Assembly: GCF_000428765.1 (NCBI RefSeq)
Contig: NZ_AUAO01000001.1
Span: 952,075-1,016,074 of the forward strand
Origin: Brevundimonas aveniformis DSM 17977
Lineage (GTDB): Bacteria > Pseudomonadota > Alphaproteobacteria > Caulobacterales > Caulobacteraceae
Direction of reading: 5' to 3'
DNA: 64,000 nt
A program made the position numbers and the translations under genes. The first letter of the stretch is position 1. The number at the start of each line of letters is the position of its first letter. The notes below the pieces were generated by a model. That model did not search any database. It was given only the letters and a program-made list of their open reading frames with translations, and had not been told where the DNA came from. Shown here piece by piece: positions 25,024 to 36,542 of the stretch.

Positions 25024-26589
25024 ATGGCCGAGGAGGCGGAGCCGCCTCATGGAGACAATGCCGCGCCGTTCTCGGTGTCGGAACTGTCCAGCGCGCTCAA
25101 GCGCACGGTCGAGGAGCGGTTCGGCTATGTCCGGCTGCGCGGCGAGATCTCCAAGGTGACGCGCCATGCGTCGGGCCATGTCTATCTGACCCTCAAGGAC
25201 GAGAACGCCTCGATTGACGGCGTCGTCTGGCGCGGTGTCGTCTCACGCCTGGACTGCCAGCCCGAACAGGGTCTGGAAGTCATCGTGACCGGCAAGATCA
25301 CGACCTATCCCGCGCGCTCCTCCTACCAGATCGTCATCGACAGTATGGAACCGGCAGGTGTCGGGGCCCTTCTGGCCCAGCTGGAACGGCTCAAGGCCCA
25401 GCTGCGCGGAGAAGGTCTGTTTGATCCCGCCCGCAAACAGCCAATTCCCACGGTCCCCGCCGTGGTCGGGGTGATTACCAGCCCGACCGGGGCCGTGATC
25501 CGCGACATTCTGCACCGCATTCGTGACCGCTGGCCGTGTCAGGTGCTGGTCTGGCCCTGTGTGGTCCAGGGCGACCAGGCGGCCAAACAGGTGGCCAATG
25601 CCGTGCGCGGCTTCGCCGCCCTGCCCGAAGGCGGGTCCATTCCCCGCCCCGACGTCCTGATCGTGGCGCGCGGCGGCGGGTCGATCGAGGATCTCTGGCC
25701 GTTCAATGATGAGGCCCTGGCCCGCACAGTCTCGGCCTGCCCGATCCCGGTGATTTCTGCGGTGGGCCACGAGACAGATACGACGCTGATCGACTTCGTG
25801 TCGGACCGGCGAGCCCCGACACCTACCGCCGCAGCTGAAATGGCCACGCCGGTTCTCAGCGAACTCAAGGCCCAGACAGCCGACTATGAGCGCCGATTGC
25901 AGAGGGCTGCAGGCCGGATGGTTGAAACCCGGCGCGGCGCGCTGATGGCGGCGGCGGGGCGATTGCCATCCATGGCCGACCTGTTCGGACGCCGCGAGCA
26001 ACGCCTGGATGTCGCGACCGCGCGACTGTCTTCCGGTCTGAATGCCCATGTGGCCGCCCACGATCGGCGGCTGGCGGCGGTGGCGGCACGTCTCACCCCC
26101 CAGACCCTGCTGCGGCCTATCCGGCTTCAGGCAGAGCGCGTGGAAGCGCTGGATCGGCGGGCGGTGCAGGCACTTCGCGCCGTCCTTCGTGACGCTGACC
26201 GTCGCCTGGATGGGGCAGCTCGTCGGTTGCCGTCGATGGATCGGCCGATCAGCCAGGCCCTGGTCCAGTTGGATGCGTTGTCGGGGCGGGCCCTACGCGC
26301 GTTGGAACGCTTGCAGGCCCGGCAAGCTGAGCGATTGGATCGAGCCGGACGCCTGCTGGAGAGCTTGAACCCGGATGGGCCGCTGGCGCGCGGTTTTGCG
26401 CGGGTTCACCATGCGGATGGGCGATTGGTGCGCAGGGCGGCTGAGCTGGCCTCTGACGAGGCGGTGTCGCTGCACTTCGGGGACGGAGCTCGCAATGCTG
26501 TCATCGACGGTGGGCTGTCACCGGCGCATCAGGCCAAGGCAAAGCCCAAGCCGAAATCCTCGTCCACGGATCAGGGTGATTTGTTCTGA
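25024..26589 (+). CDS. xseA: Exodeoxyribonuclease VII large subunit
   Basis: XseA with XseB degrades single-stranded DNA from both ends. About 521 residues from an ATG at 25024 with GGAGGG six bases upstream; a long open extension back to 24739 is antisense to the lipocalin gene and rejected. The N-terminal OB fold ([40 protein letters not shown]) precedes the catalytic domain with [18 protein letters not shown] and [21 protein letters not shown] long Arg/Ala-rich helical region and C-terminal barrel follow. xseB is not adjacent. Confidence 0.95.
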   Translation: MAEEAEPPHGDNAAPFSVSELSSALKRTVEERFGYVRLRGEISKVTRHASGHVYLTLKDENASIDGVVWRGVVSRLDCQPEQGLEVIVTGKITTYPARSSYQIVIDSMEPAGVGALLAQLERLKAQLRGEGLFDPARKQPIPTVPAVVGVITSPTGAVIRDILHRIRDRWPCQVLVWPCVVQGDQAAKQVANAVRGFAALPEGGSIPRPDVLIVARGGGSIEDLWPFNDEALARTVSACPIPVISAVGHETDTTLIDFVSDRRAPTPTAAAEMATPVLSELKAQTADYERRLQRAAGRMVETRRGALMAAAGRLPSMADLFGRREQRLDVATARLSSGLNAHVAAHDRRLAAVAARLTPQTLLRPIRLQAERVEALDRRAVQALRAVLRDADRRLDGAARRLPSMDRPISQALVQLDALSGRALRALERLQARQAERLDRAGRLLESLNPDGPLARGFARVHHADGRLVRRAAELASDEAVSLHFGDGARNAVIDGGLSPAHQAKAKPKPKSSSTDQGDLF

Positions 26590-26592
26590 GGT

Positions 26593-27771
26593 TTAGGCGG
26601 TTCCGTCCGTCAGGTCCGACCAGAACGTCTTGGCTTTCTTGAAGAAACCGGCGTGGCGGGGGAGCTGTTTGTCGCCCAGACTTTCCGACAACTCACGCAT
26701 CAGCTCTTTCTGGCGCGCGGTCAGATTGGTCGGGGTTTCAACAAAGAGTTCCACGACCAGGTCACCGCGACGGCGACCCTGAAGGTCCGGCATGCCCTTG
26801 CCGCGAACGCGGATGGCCTTGCCGGTCTGGGCACCGGCATCGACCTTGACGGTGGTACGGCACTGGCCGTCACACGCCTCGGACGCCAGACAGGGCGCTT
26901 CAATATCACCGCCCAAGGCCGCCAGGGCCATCGACACTGGAGCCTGAACCAGCAGGTCCAGACCGTCCCGTTCGAACAGCTCATGCGGTTTGACCGACAA
27001 GAAGACATAGAGATCGCCGCGCGGGCCCCCGCGCCGTCCGACGTCGCCTTCGCCGGTCAGGCGGATACGCGAGCCGTCATCGACCCCGGCGGGAACCTTG
27101 AGGCTGAGCGTGCGATGTTTGCGGACCTGCCCCTGTCCGCGACAGGAGGTGCAGACGTCGGCCTCGGCCAGTCGCCGGCCCTGGCCACCACAGGTCGGGC
27201 AGGTGCGTTCAACCTGGAAGAAGCCATTGGCGGCGCGCACGCGCCCCTGGCCGTTACAGGTCGTGCAGGTCTGGGGCGAGGTGCCCGGCTTGGCTCCAGT
27301 CCCGGAGCAGGGCTCGCAGGAGGCCGCCGTGGCCACGTCGATTTCAACTTCAGAGCCCTGGTAGGCCTGCTCCAGCGTGATCTCGAGGTCGTGGCGAATG
27401 TCGCTGCCGCGTTGGGGACCGGCCCGGCGGGTCTGCTGGGCGCGATTGAACATGTCGCCGAAGGCGTCACCAAACACCTGCGAGAAGATGTCGTTGATGT
27501 CCTGGGGCCCGCCTGAGAACCCGCCACCCATGCCGCCCATGCCGTTGAGGCCATCAGCTCCGAACCGGTCGTAGGCGGCGCGCTTCTGAGGGTCGGACAA
27601 GACCGAATAGGCCTCGTTCACTTCCTTGAACTTGGCCATGGCGTCTTCGCAGCCGCCATTGCGGTCAGGATGGTACTCCATCGCCTTCTTGCGAAATGCG
27701 GCCTTGAGAGCCGCTGCGTCGGCGTCGCGTGAGACGCCGAGAAGTCCATAATAATCGGTGGTGGAAGCCAT
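26593..27771 (-). CDS. dnaJ: Chaperone DnaJ
   Basis: DnaJ delivers unfolded proteins to DnaK and stimulates its ATPase. The 392 residues show the J domain with HPD in MEYHPDRNGG, a Gly/Phe-rich linker (GMGGGFSGGPQ), four zinc repeats of the CxxCxGxG type (CEPCSGTG, CTTCNGQG, CPTCGGQG, CTSCRGQG), and the C-terminal substrate-binding barrels. It follows dnaK by 57 bp with a strong hairpin in the gap. It converges with xseA, 3 bp between stops. Confidence 0.97.
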   Translation of the reverse strand: MASTTDYYGLLGVSRDADAAALKAAFRKKAMEYHPDRNGGCEDAMAKFKEVNEAYSVLSDPQKRAAYDRFGADGLNGMGGMGGGFSGGPQDINDIFSQVFGDAFGDMFNRAQQTRRAGPQRGSDIRHDLEITLEQAYQGSEVEIDVATAASCEPCSGTGAKPGTSPQTCTTCNGQGRVRAANGFFQVERTCPTCGGQGRRLAEADVCTSCRGQGQVRKHRTLSLKVPAGVDDGSRIRLTGEGDVGRRGGPRGDLYVFLSVKPHELFERDGLDLLVQAPVSMALAALGGDIEAPCLASEACDGQCRTTVKVDAGAQTGKAIRVRGKGMPDLQGRRRGDLVVELFVETPTNLTARQKELMRELSESLGDKQLPRHAGFFKKAKTFWSDLTDGTA

Positions 27772-27795
27772 CAGCCTTTACGCCCAAAGGTTTCA

Positions 27796-27819
27796 CCCTC
27801 CCGGCCGGGGCCGGGAGGG
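27796..27819 (-). other. Intercistronic hairpin between dnaK and dnaJ
   Basis: CCCTCCCGG (27796-27804) and CCGGGAGGG (27811-27819) form a perfect 9-bp stem with a six-base loop, 9 bp after the dnaK stop. No T-tract follows. Placed here it could partly terminate transcription or stabilise the dnaK mRNA, giving more DnaK than DnaJ. Confidence 0.65.
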
Positions 27820-27828
27820 CGACCTGGA

Positions 27829-29742
<1,914 letters not shown>

Positions 29743-29872
29743 GGGCGTCTCTTCGTCTCCGTTTGTGGCGGATGGTCTTGGCGGCCCGGCGATTCGGCGC
29801 CGCGCTGTCCCATCCCCTGATGTTTGTTCCTGCCACGCCCCGGGTTGCCCCGTGACGCAACGCTTGGGCGGG

Positions 29873-29900
29873 ATATGGGAAAGTCCGCACGGGTCGCAAG
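29873..29900 (-). promoter_or_regulatory. RpoH (sigma32)-type heat-shock promoter of dnaK
   Basis: On the minus strand CTTGCG (29895-29900) and CCCATAT (29873-29879) fit the alphaproteobacterial heat-shock pattern, a CTTG core about 17 bases before a CYTATnT-like -10. Transcription would start near 29866, giving an untranslated leader of about 125 bases before dnaK. Confidence 0.65.
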
Positions 29901-29992
29901 GGCTTGGCCACAAGGAATTCGGACTCGGGCAAAGCCTCGCTTGCCAAGGTTCCGAGGCGGTGCATTGTGACGGGCGAACAGGAGCCTGACTG

Positions 29993-30889
29993 ATGCCGCT
30001 GGACTATTTGCCGACACCCGAGGGACAGGCCGACCTGAAAATGACCCGGCGGACTCTCGGGGGCCTTATGTTTACAGGGTATGCGGCGGCGGCTCTGGGA
30101 GCCGAAGCCCAGCCTATCGTCACCGACGAGGCCGGAATCATCACCGATCATGTGAGTTTCGTCGGCTGGAGCGAGGGGGCCTATGCGCCGTCGCTGCCGG
30201 CCTATGTGGCGCGACCCGAAGGATCCGGGCCATTTCCCGTCGTCATCGTCGTCAGCGAGATTTTCGGCCTGCACGCCTATATTCAGGATGTCTGTCGCCG
30301 TCTGGCCCGGCAGGGCTATGTGGCCATGGCCCCCGGCTATTTCGCCCGTGCGGGGGATCCGGCGGTGATGACGGACTTCCCGGAAATTCTCGCCGTGGTC
30401 CGTACAGCGACCCACGCTCAGGTCATGGGCGACACCGGCGCGGCCGTGCAATGGCTGGAGAGCCAGTCCTGGGCCGATGTGTCACGCGCCGGCATCACCG
30501 GCTTCTGCTGGGGCGGGACGGTGGTGTGGATGGCCTGTGCGGCACACGACTTCAAAGCCGGCGCGGCCTTCTATGGTCGTCTGGTCGCTCCAGCCCAGAA
30601 TGCCGAAGAGGGGCGGCGGTGGCCGGTGGATATCGCCGCAAACCTTCGGTGCCCTGTGCTGGGCTTCTACGGCGAAGTCGACCAGGGAATTCCGTTGGCC
30701 ACAGTTGAGCAGATGCGTGCAGCCCTGGCGTCGGCCGGCAAGGAAGACTGTCAGATCACCGTCTATCCAGGGGCCGACCACGGCTTCCATGCCGACTATC
30801 GCCCGATGTACGATGAGGCGGCGGCGGCTGACGCCTGGGGTCGCCTGTCCAACTTGTTTTCTGACCAGCTCGGCGGTCGCGTCGCATGA
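29993..30889 (+). CDS. Dienelactone hydrolase family protein, exported
   Basis: A 298-residue alpha/beta hydrolase of the carboxymethylenebutenolidase family. The catalytic triad is visible: nucleophile Cys in ITGFCWGGT, Asp in [10 protein letters not shown] and His in [11 protein letters not shown], with the family glutamate in [10 protein letters not shown]. The N-terminus ([20 protein letters not shown]) has twin arginines and a hydrophobic stretch, so Tat export is possible. Substrate unknown; many paralogues act on esters rather than dienelactone. The stop overlaps the next ATG (ATGA). Confidence 0.9.
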   Translation: MPLDYLPTPEGQADLKMTRRTLGGLMFTGYAAAALGAEAQPIVTDEAGIITDHVSFVGWSEGAYAPSLPAYVARPEGSGPFPVVIVVSEIFGLHAYIQDVCRRLARQGYVAMAPGYFARAGDPAVMTDFPEILAVVRTATHAQVMGDTGAAVQWLESQSWADVSRAGITGFCWGGTVVWMACAAHDFKAGAAFYGRLVAPAQNAEEGRRWPVDIAANLRCPVLGFYGEVDQGIPLATVEQMRAALASAGKEDCQITVYPGADHGFHADYRPMYDEAAAADAWGRLSNLFSDQLGGRVA

Positions 30890-31338
30890 ACGGCTGGGCG
30901 GCCTATGCGGCCATGATTCTCGTGACCCTGGCGGGGGCGGCGACGGCCTTGCAGGCCCCGATCAATGCGCGACTGGCGACCGCAGTGGGGTCTGCGGTCA
31001 ATGCCGCCCTGGTGTCCTTTGCCGTCGGAACCATTGCGCTCATCGGTCTGGCGTTGATCCTTCAAGTCAGGCCGGACATGGCCGCCGCGCGTACGTTGCC
31101 CTGGTATGCCTGGATCGGGGGGCTGTGCGGCGTCATCTTCGTCATTGCCGCCACCTGGGGCGTCCCGCGGCTCGGTGTGGCCATGACGATTACCCTGATG
31201 GTGGCCGGGCAACTCCTGCTTGGGCTGGTGCTGGACCACTTCGGGGCCTTCGGTGCACCCCGCCAGCCGGTCAATCTGACCCGGTTGGTCGGCGTCGCCC
31301 TGGTCATTGGCGGCGTTCTGCTGGTGCGCCGCGGCTAG
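30886..31338 (+). CDS. DMT-type small membrane protein, YdcZ/DUF606 family
   Basis: A 150-residue protein with five hydrophobic helices, DUF606/YdcZ type, a half-size relative of drug/metabolite transporters that probably works as a dimer. Family features are the N-terminal GAATALQAPINARLATAVG and the later PRLGVAMTITLMVAGQLLLG. The ATG overlaps the upstream hydrolase stop by 4 bases, so the two are coupled. The transported compound is unknown. It converges with cysNC, 7 bp apart. Confidence 0.87.
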   Translation: MNGWAAYAAMILVTLAGAATALQAPINARLATAVGSAVNAALVSFAVGTIALIGLALILQVRPDMAAARTLPWYAWIGGLCGVIFVIAATWGVPRLGVAMTITLMVAGQLLLGLVLDHFGAFGAPRQPVNLTRLVGVALVIGGVLLVRRG

Positions 31339-31345
31339 AGCGGGA

Positions 31346-33208
31346 TCAGCGCAGCACGCCGCGAGCCTTCAGGGTGTCGATAATGCTGGCGACCCCGTCC
31401 TCGACCGTGACGGCGAGGGTGTCGATATAGACCTCGGGGTCTTTGGGCGGCTCATAGGGGCTGTCGATGCCGGTAAAATTGGCGATCTCGCCGGACCGCG
31501 CCCGGCGGTAAAGACCCTTGGGGTCCCGCTCTTCGGCGACCTGGAGGGGGACATCCACAAAGACTTCGATGAATTCGCCGGCCTCAATGCGATCCCGGGC
31601 CATTTCCCGGTCCGCGCGAAACGGCGAAATCAAGGACACCATGACGATGAGCCCGGCATCGGCCATGAGCCGCGCGACCTCTGCGACGCGGCGAATGTTC
31701 TCAACCCGATCCGCTTCGGTGAACCCGAGATCGTGCGACAGGCCATGGCGAATGTTGTCGCCATCGAGAATATAGGTGTGACGCCCTTCGGCGTGCAGGC
31801 GACTTTCGAGCTTGTTGGCCAGCGTCGATTTTCCAGATCCCGACAGGCCCGTAAACCAGATCACGGCGGGACGTTGCCCGAGTGCTTGGGCGCGTGTTTC
31901 GCGCGAGATGTCCAGATGCTGCCACCGGATGGTGTGTGACCGGGTCAGGGCGAACTGGATGACGCCGGCGCCGACGGTGGCGTTGGTCAGGCGATCAATC
32001 AGGATGAAGCCGCCCAGCTCTCGGTTCTCGGCATAGGCGGCAAAGGCGATGTCACGGTCTACCGACAGGTTGCACACGCCAATCGCATTCATCTCGAGTG
32101 TCTTGGCGGCCAGCTTGTCCAGTGTGTTCACATCGAGGCGATGCTTGATGTTCGTCACCTGGGCGGAAACCAGGGTGGGGCCCAGCCGGAGCCAGTAGGA
32201 CCGGCCCACGATCAGGTCCGACCGGGACATCCAGAAGAGGGTGACTTCGAACTGACCGGCGATTTCGGCGGGCTGGGCGGCGGCGGACAGAACGTCGCCG
32301 CGCGAACAGTCGATCTCGTCCGCAAGCACCAGGGTGGTGGAGGTGCCAGCGCTGGCCGCGTCGCGGTCCCCCTCAAATTCGACGATGCGCTGCACCGTGG
32401 TCGTCCGACCTGACGGCTGGCAAACGACACGATCTCCGGGCTTGATGGTGCCGGCGGCGATCTGGCCGGCATAGCCCCGAACATTGTCGGCCCGGCTGAC
32501 CCATTGAACCGGCATGCGAAAGGGCTGTTGCGCCGCAGCGGTCTGGTCGAGGTCGACCGTTTCCAGATGCGCCAGCAAGGTCGGGCCCTCGTACCAGGGC
32601 GTCGCACCACTCGCGCGGACCACATTGTCGCCTTGGGTCCCGGAAAGGGGGATGGCCACCACGTGCGTCAAGCCGATCAGATCGGCAAATTCGCGAAACT
32701 CGGCCTCGATGGACTGGAACCGTTCGCGGTCCCAACCCACCAGATCCATCTTGGTCACGGCCAGGACGACTTGGCGCACACCCAGCAACGCAACAAGACA
32801 GGCGTGACGCCGAGTCTGATCGACGATGCCACGCGCAGCGTCGACCAGAACGACCGCCAGATCAGCCGTCGAGGCGCCGGTGACCATATTGGCTGTGTAT
32901 TGTTCGTGGCCGGGCGCATCCGCGACGATGAAACTGCGCCGTGCCGTCGTGAAATAGCGATAGGCGACATCGATCGTGATGCCCTGTTCCCGCTCCGCTT
33001 CCAGCCCATCAAACAACAGCGAAAAGTCGATGGTCCCGTCCTGTCCGGTCCGGCGAGCGGATTCCGCAGTCAGGTTCTCCAGATGGTCCTGCGCCAGAAC
33101 TCCGGACTCATACAGGAGGCGGCCCATGAGGGTCGACTTGCCGTCGTCGACGGACCCGCAGGTAATGAAGCGCAGCAGGCCTCTTTCGGCGGTGATGTCG
33201 GAGGTCAA
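31346..33208 (-). CDS. cysNC: Bifunctional sulfate adenylyltransferase subunit 1/adenylylsulfate kinase
   Basis: A fused CysN-CysC protein of 620 residues. The N-terminal two thirds is the GTPase subunit of ATP sulfurylase: P-loop [34 protein letters not shown] and VTKMDLVGW. The C-terminal third (from about residue 440) is APS kinase: [30 protein letters not shown] and [19 protein letters not shown]. With CysD it makes APS and then PAPS, the sulfate donor for sulfur assimilation and for sulfotransferases such as those near 45-47 kb. The start overlaps the cysD stop (ATGA). Confidence 0.96.
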   Translation of the reverse strand: MTSDITAERGLLRFITCGSVDDGKSTLMGRLLYESGVLAQDHLENLTAESARRTGQDGTIDFSLLFDGLEAEREQGITIDVAYRYFTTARRSFIVADAPGHEQYTANMVTGASTADLAVVLVDAARGIVDQTRRHACLVALLGVRQVVLAVTKMDLVGWDRERFQSIEAEFREFADLIGLTHVVAIPLSGTQGDNVVRASGATPWYEGPTLLAHLETVDLDQTAAAQQPFRMPVQWVSRADNVRGYAGQIAAGTIKPGDRVVCQPSGRTTTVQRIVEFEGDRDAASAGTSTTLVLADEIDCSRGDVLSAAAQPAEIAGQFEVTLFWMSRSDLIVGRSYWLRLGPTLVSAQVTNIKHRLDVNTLDKLAAKTLEMNAIGVCNLSVDRDIAFAAYAENRELGGFILIDRLTNATVGAGVIQFALTRSHTIRWQHLDISRETRAQALGQRPAVIWFTGLSGSGKSTLANKLESRLHAEGRHTYILDGDNIRHGLSHDLGFTEADRVENIRRVAEVARLMADAGLIVMVSLISPFRADREMARDRIEAGEFIEVFVDVPLQVAEERDPKGLYRRARSGEIANFTGIDSPYEPPKDPEVYIDTLAVTVEDGVASIIDTLKARGVLR

Positions 33209-34113
33209 AAGTATCCCTCCTGCTTCTTGCGTTCCATGGAGGCGGTCTGATCGCGGTCAATCAGACGCCCCTGGCGCTCAGACGTCCCAGATCCGCGCAT
33301 CTCGGCGATGATCTCGGCAATCGACGCAGCCTGGCTTTCGACCGCACCCGTCAGGGGATAGCAACCCAGGGTGCGGAACCGGACGGACCGGATCTGGGGC
33401 ACTTCGCCAGGCCGCAGCGGCATCCGATCATCATCCACCATGATGAGCTGACCTTCGCGCTCAACAACCGGTCGTGGAGCCGCCAGATAGAGCGAGGACA
33501 CCGGCAGGTCCTCGACCTCGATGTATTGCCACACGTCAAGCTCAGTCCAGTTGGACAGAGGGAAGACGCGCAGGCTCTCACCCGCGGCCAGACGTGCATT
33601 GTACAGGTGCCAGAGTTCGGGGCGCTGGGATTTGGGATCCCATCGGTGGCTGCCAGACCGCAGCGAAAAGACACGCTCCTTGGCACGGCTGCGTTCCTCG
33701 TCGCGTCTTGCGCCGCCTATGGCCGCATCAAAGTGATAGGCATCGAGCGCCTGCTTCAGGCCCTGGGTCTTCCAGATGTCGGTGTGCGGCCCTGATCCAT
33801 GATCGAACGGGTTGATCCCGCCTGCCACACCGTCCGGGTTCTGGTGAATGATCAGCTCGACCCCGGCCTCGGCGACGCTCTGGTCGCGGTAGCGGTACAT
33901 GTCCTGAAACTTCCAGGTAGTGTCGACGTGCAGGAGCGGAAAAGGCAGGGACGCCGGAAAGAAGGCCTTGCGCGCCAGATGCAGCAGCACTGCCGAATCC
34001 TTGCCGGCGGAGTAGAGCAGGACGGGCCGCTCGCATTCGGCTGCCACCTCTCGCAGGATATGGATGCTCTCAGCCTCCAGTCTCCTCAGGTGCGGCGTCA
34101 GGGGGTGGGCCAT
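33205..34113 (-). CDS. cysD: Sulfate adenylyltransferase subunit 2
   Basis: CysD is the catalytic subunit of ATP sulfurylase, a PP-loop enzyme that forms APS from sulfate and ATP. From the ATG at 34113 it is 302 residues, the normal length, starting [16 protein letters not shown]. The PP-loop is [17 protein letters not shown], followed by [16 protein letters not shown] and [12 protein letters not shown]. The frame is open upstream to 34230 but without a ribosome site. It is the first gene of a cysD-cysNC operon. Confidence 0.96.
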   Translation of the reverse strand: MAHPLTPHLRRLEAESIHILREVAAECERPVLLYSAGKDSAVLLHLARKAFFPASLPFPLLHVDTTWKFQDMYRYRDQSVAEAGVELIIHQNPDGVAGGINPFDHGSGPHTDIWKTQGLKQALDAYHFDAAIGGARRDEERSRAKERVFSLRSGSHRWDPKSQRPELWHLYNARLAAGESLRVFPLSNWTELDVWQYIEVEDLPVSSLYLAAPRPVVEREGQLIMVDDDRMPLRPGEVPQIRSVRFRTLGCYPLTGAVESQAASIAEIIAEMRGSGTSERQGRLIDRDQTASMERKKQEGYF

Positions 34114-34291
34114 ACGGGTCAAACTTGATGCGGTGCCCGGTTGAGCAAACAAGAGTTTCGCATAGGCCGGAGCCATGTCGACGATCAAGCCGTTTCGACC
34201 ATCCCGCGCATATGGCTCGCCCCGGAACACCTGCGCGACGGATTCGAGAGGCTGGCGCGTGAATCACCCTGGAGATGGATTTGGAGGCTGC

Positions 34292-35158
34292 ATGCATCGA
34301 CGCACGTTGCTACTGGCCGGGATCGTGATGTTGATTGCGGGGACCGCCGAGGCACAGGAGCCCAGGCCGGGACGGCGATGGCGAGGGGGTGCCGGTGACC
34401 GCACGTCCGATGCGCCGCGCGCCCCGGTCGCTTACGGCCCGCACCGGCTTCAGAGCTTCGACGTCTATGACAATCCGGCGGCGACCGCTGCGATCCTGCT
34501 GTTTGTGCACGGCGGTGGCTGGGCCCATGGCGACAAGGCGATGGTGCATGACTTGCCGGACTATGCGGTCCGACATGGCCTGACTCTCGTTTCGGTCGAC
34601 TATCGCCTGGCCCCCGAAGTTACGGCGCGCCAGCAGGCCGAAGACCTGGCCACAGCCATTGCCGGGGTCCGGGATCGCTTTCCGGGCCGACCGATTGTGC
34701 TTTTGGGGCATTCGGCGGGGGCGCATCTGGTCGCTCTGGTCGGCGTTGATCCCGAGTATCTCGGCGCGCACGGACTGGCACCGTCCGATCTGGCAGCGGT
34801 CATCCCGCTGGACGGGGCCGGCTATGATGCGACCGAACCGCGCCGACCCGGTCCCGTGGGGCGGTTGCTGGAGCGAATGTACGATCAGGCCTTCGGCGAT
34901 CAGAGAGCCGAATTGTCTCCGATCCTGAGGGTTCAGCCCGGCGTCTCCTATCCGCCGTTCCTGATTTTCCATATCGCCAGCCGCGAGGATTCGGCCGATC
35001 AGAGCCGTCGCCTGGCCCAGGCGCTGACGACGGCGGGAGGCCGCGCCGAAGTCATTTCCGCCCCCGGTGACACCCATGGCGAGATCAACAGCGAATTCGG
35101 CCAAGCCGGCGACGAGGAAGGCGAACGGGCTGCGAGGTTCATTGCCGCCGTCACTTGA
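34292..35158 (+). CDS. Exported alpha/beta hydrolase (esterase/kynurenine formamidase-like)
   Basis: A 288-residue secreted hydrolase. The ATG at 34292 has GGAGG four bases upstream and begins a signal peptide (TLLLAGIVMLIAGTAEAQE). The oxyanion motif is FVHGGGWAHGDK, the nucleophile elbow LLGHSAGAHLVAL, and a histidine in GDTHGEINSEFG completes a probable Ser/His/Asp triad. The family (HSL-like or BD-FAE-like) hydrolyses small esters; the substrate is not predictable. It is divergent from cysD and converges with the next gene, 4 bp apart. Confidence 0.87.
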   Translation: MHRRTLLLAGIVMLIAGTAEAQEPRPGRRWRGGAGDRTSDAPRAPVAYGPHRLQSFDVYDNPAATAAILLFVHGGGWAHGDKAMVHDLPDYAVRHGLTLVSVDYRLAPEVTARQQAEDLATAIAGVRDRFPGRPIVLLGHSAGAHLVALVGVDPEYLGAHGLAPSDLAAVIPLDGAGYDATEPRRPGPVGRLLERMYDQAFGDQRAELSPILRVQPGVSYPPFLIFHIASREDSADQSRRLAQALTTAGGRAEVISAPGDTHGEINSEFGQAGDEEGERAARFIAAVT

Positions 35159-35162
35159 GGCC

Positions 35163-36449
35163 TCAGATGCGGTCCAGGGCTTGGGCTAGGTCGACCCAGA
35201 GGTCTTCAACGTTCTCGATGCCGACCGACAGCCGCACAAGATTGTCGCCGATGCCGCACCGGGCCTTGGCCTCGGACGTGTAGTCCGAATGGGTCATGCT
35301 GGAGGGGTGCGAAGCCAGGCTTTCCGAGCCCCCCAGACTGACGGCCAGCTTGAACAGGGTCAGCGAATCCAGAAAGCGGAACGCCTCGGCCTCACCGCCG
35401 TTCAGCCGAATGGACAGGGTCGAGCCGGGCCCGGCGCATTGTTCGGCGAAGATACGTTGCTGTTCGGCAGAGGCCAGAGCACCGCCGGCGGTCAGAACTT
35501 CGACCACCTTGGAATGGCCGGTCAGCCGCTCGGCCAGGGTGATGGCATTGACCTGTGATCGCTCCATCCGCAGATGCAGGGTTTCCAGGCTGCGGGTCAG
35601 CAACCAGGCGGTATGGGGGTCTGCCATTGACCCGCCGATCGTCCGCATCTCAGCGACCTGGGCCATGATGTCCGCCCGGCCCATGCAGGCCCCGGCGATC
35701 AGGTCCGAGTGCCCCCCGACGTATTTGGTCAGCGAATAGAGCGCCAGGTCCGCGCCCAGGGCCAGGGGCCGCTGCCACAAGGGGCCAAGGAAGGTGTTGT
35801 CAACCGCCAGAACCGGGCGTTCCGCCTGGTTGAGCGCCGCCAGATCGCGGGCAGTCTGGGCAATATCGACCAGTTCATTGGTTGGGTTGGCGGGGCTTTC
35901 GACAAAGACCGCCGCGAGGCGACCGCCACGTACCGCAGCGTCTTCGGCGGCGGTCTGAATGGCCTCGTTCAGGACGGCGGACCCCTCTCCGGCGGGGACG
36001 GCACGAGCCTCGACGCCGTAGCGGGGCAGAATCCGGTCGAACAGGTATTCGGTGCCGCCGTAGGCCGGGGCCGTATAGAGAACGATGTCGCCTGGGCGAC
36101 TGACGGCCAGAACGGCGGTGGTGATGGCGGCCATGCCGCTGGAAAAGACCAGGGTGCGATCGGCCGCGTCCCAGACCGACAGGCGATCCTCGAGGATCTC
36201 CAGGTTCGGATTGTTGATCCGCGAATAGATCAGCCCCAGCGCCTCATCGGGATCTTTCTCACGAAGGCCGTAGGCGACCTCGAAGAATCGTTTGCCGTCC
36301 TCGGCCGACTTGAAGACGAAGGTGGAGGCCTGAAAAATCGGCGTCTTGATCGCCCCCTCGGACAGGGCGGGATCATAGCCGTAGCCCATCATCAGGGTTT
36401 CGGGGGCCAGGGTGCGGGTTCCGAGCGTGCGGTTTTTGTGCTTGGGCAT
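35163..36449 (-). CDS. PLP-dependent trans-sulfuration enzyme (cystathionine gamma-synthase/lyase family)
   Basis: A 428-residue member of the Cys/Met metabolism PLP family. The ATG at 36449 has AGGA five bases upstream. PLP-site features are the phosphate-contact SSGMAAITTAVLA, the YGGTEYLF segment, the aspartate in VLAVDNTFLGP and the lysine in LYSLTKYVGGHSD. The C-terminus has LGGSESLASHPSSMTHS, which shapes the substrate pocket. It could be a cystathionine gamma-synthase, gamma-lyase or methionine gamma-lyase. Its nearness to cysDNC fits sulfur metabolism. Confidence 0.9.
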   Translation of the reverse strand: MPKHKNRTLGTRTLAPETLMMGYGYDPALSEGAIKTPIFQASTFVFKSAEDGKRFFEVAYGLREKDPDEALGLIYSRINNPNLEILEDRLSVWDAADRTLVFSSGMAAITTAVLAVSRPGDIVLYTAPAYGGTEYLFDRILPRYGVEARAVPAGEGSAVLNEAIQTAAEDAAVRGGRLAAVFVESPANPTNELVDIAQTARDLAALNQAERPVLAVDNTFLGPLWQRPLALGADLALYSLTKYVGGHSDLIAGACMGRADIMAQVAEMRTIGGSMADPHTAWLLTRSLETLHLRMERSQVNAITLAERLTGHSKVVEVLTAGGALASAEQQRIFAEQCAGPGSTLSIRLNGGEAEAFRFLDSLTLFKLAVSLGGSESLASHPSSMTHSDYTSEAKARCGIGDNLVRLSVGIENVEDLWVDLAQALDRI

Positions 36450-36542
36450 GACGTCCTCCGGGGCGGTTCGTAACCGACATGTCGACACGACGCCAAATCA
36501 CGGGCCGTTTCGTCTCGTCGATGGTGGTCTTATATCGGCACG

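Noticed and set aside
36450..36542. Possible SAM riboswitch before the trans-sulfuration gene
   Set aside because: CGTGATTTG on the minus strand recalls SAM-II-like elements, but the gap is only 93 bp, and I could not form the pseudoknot or find the other conserved bases.
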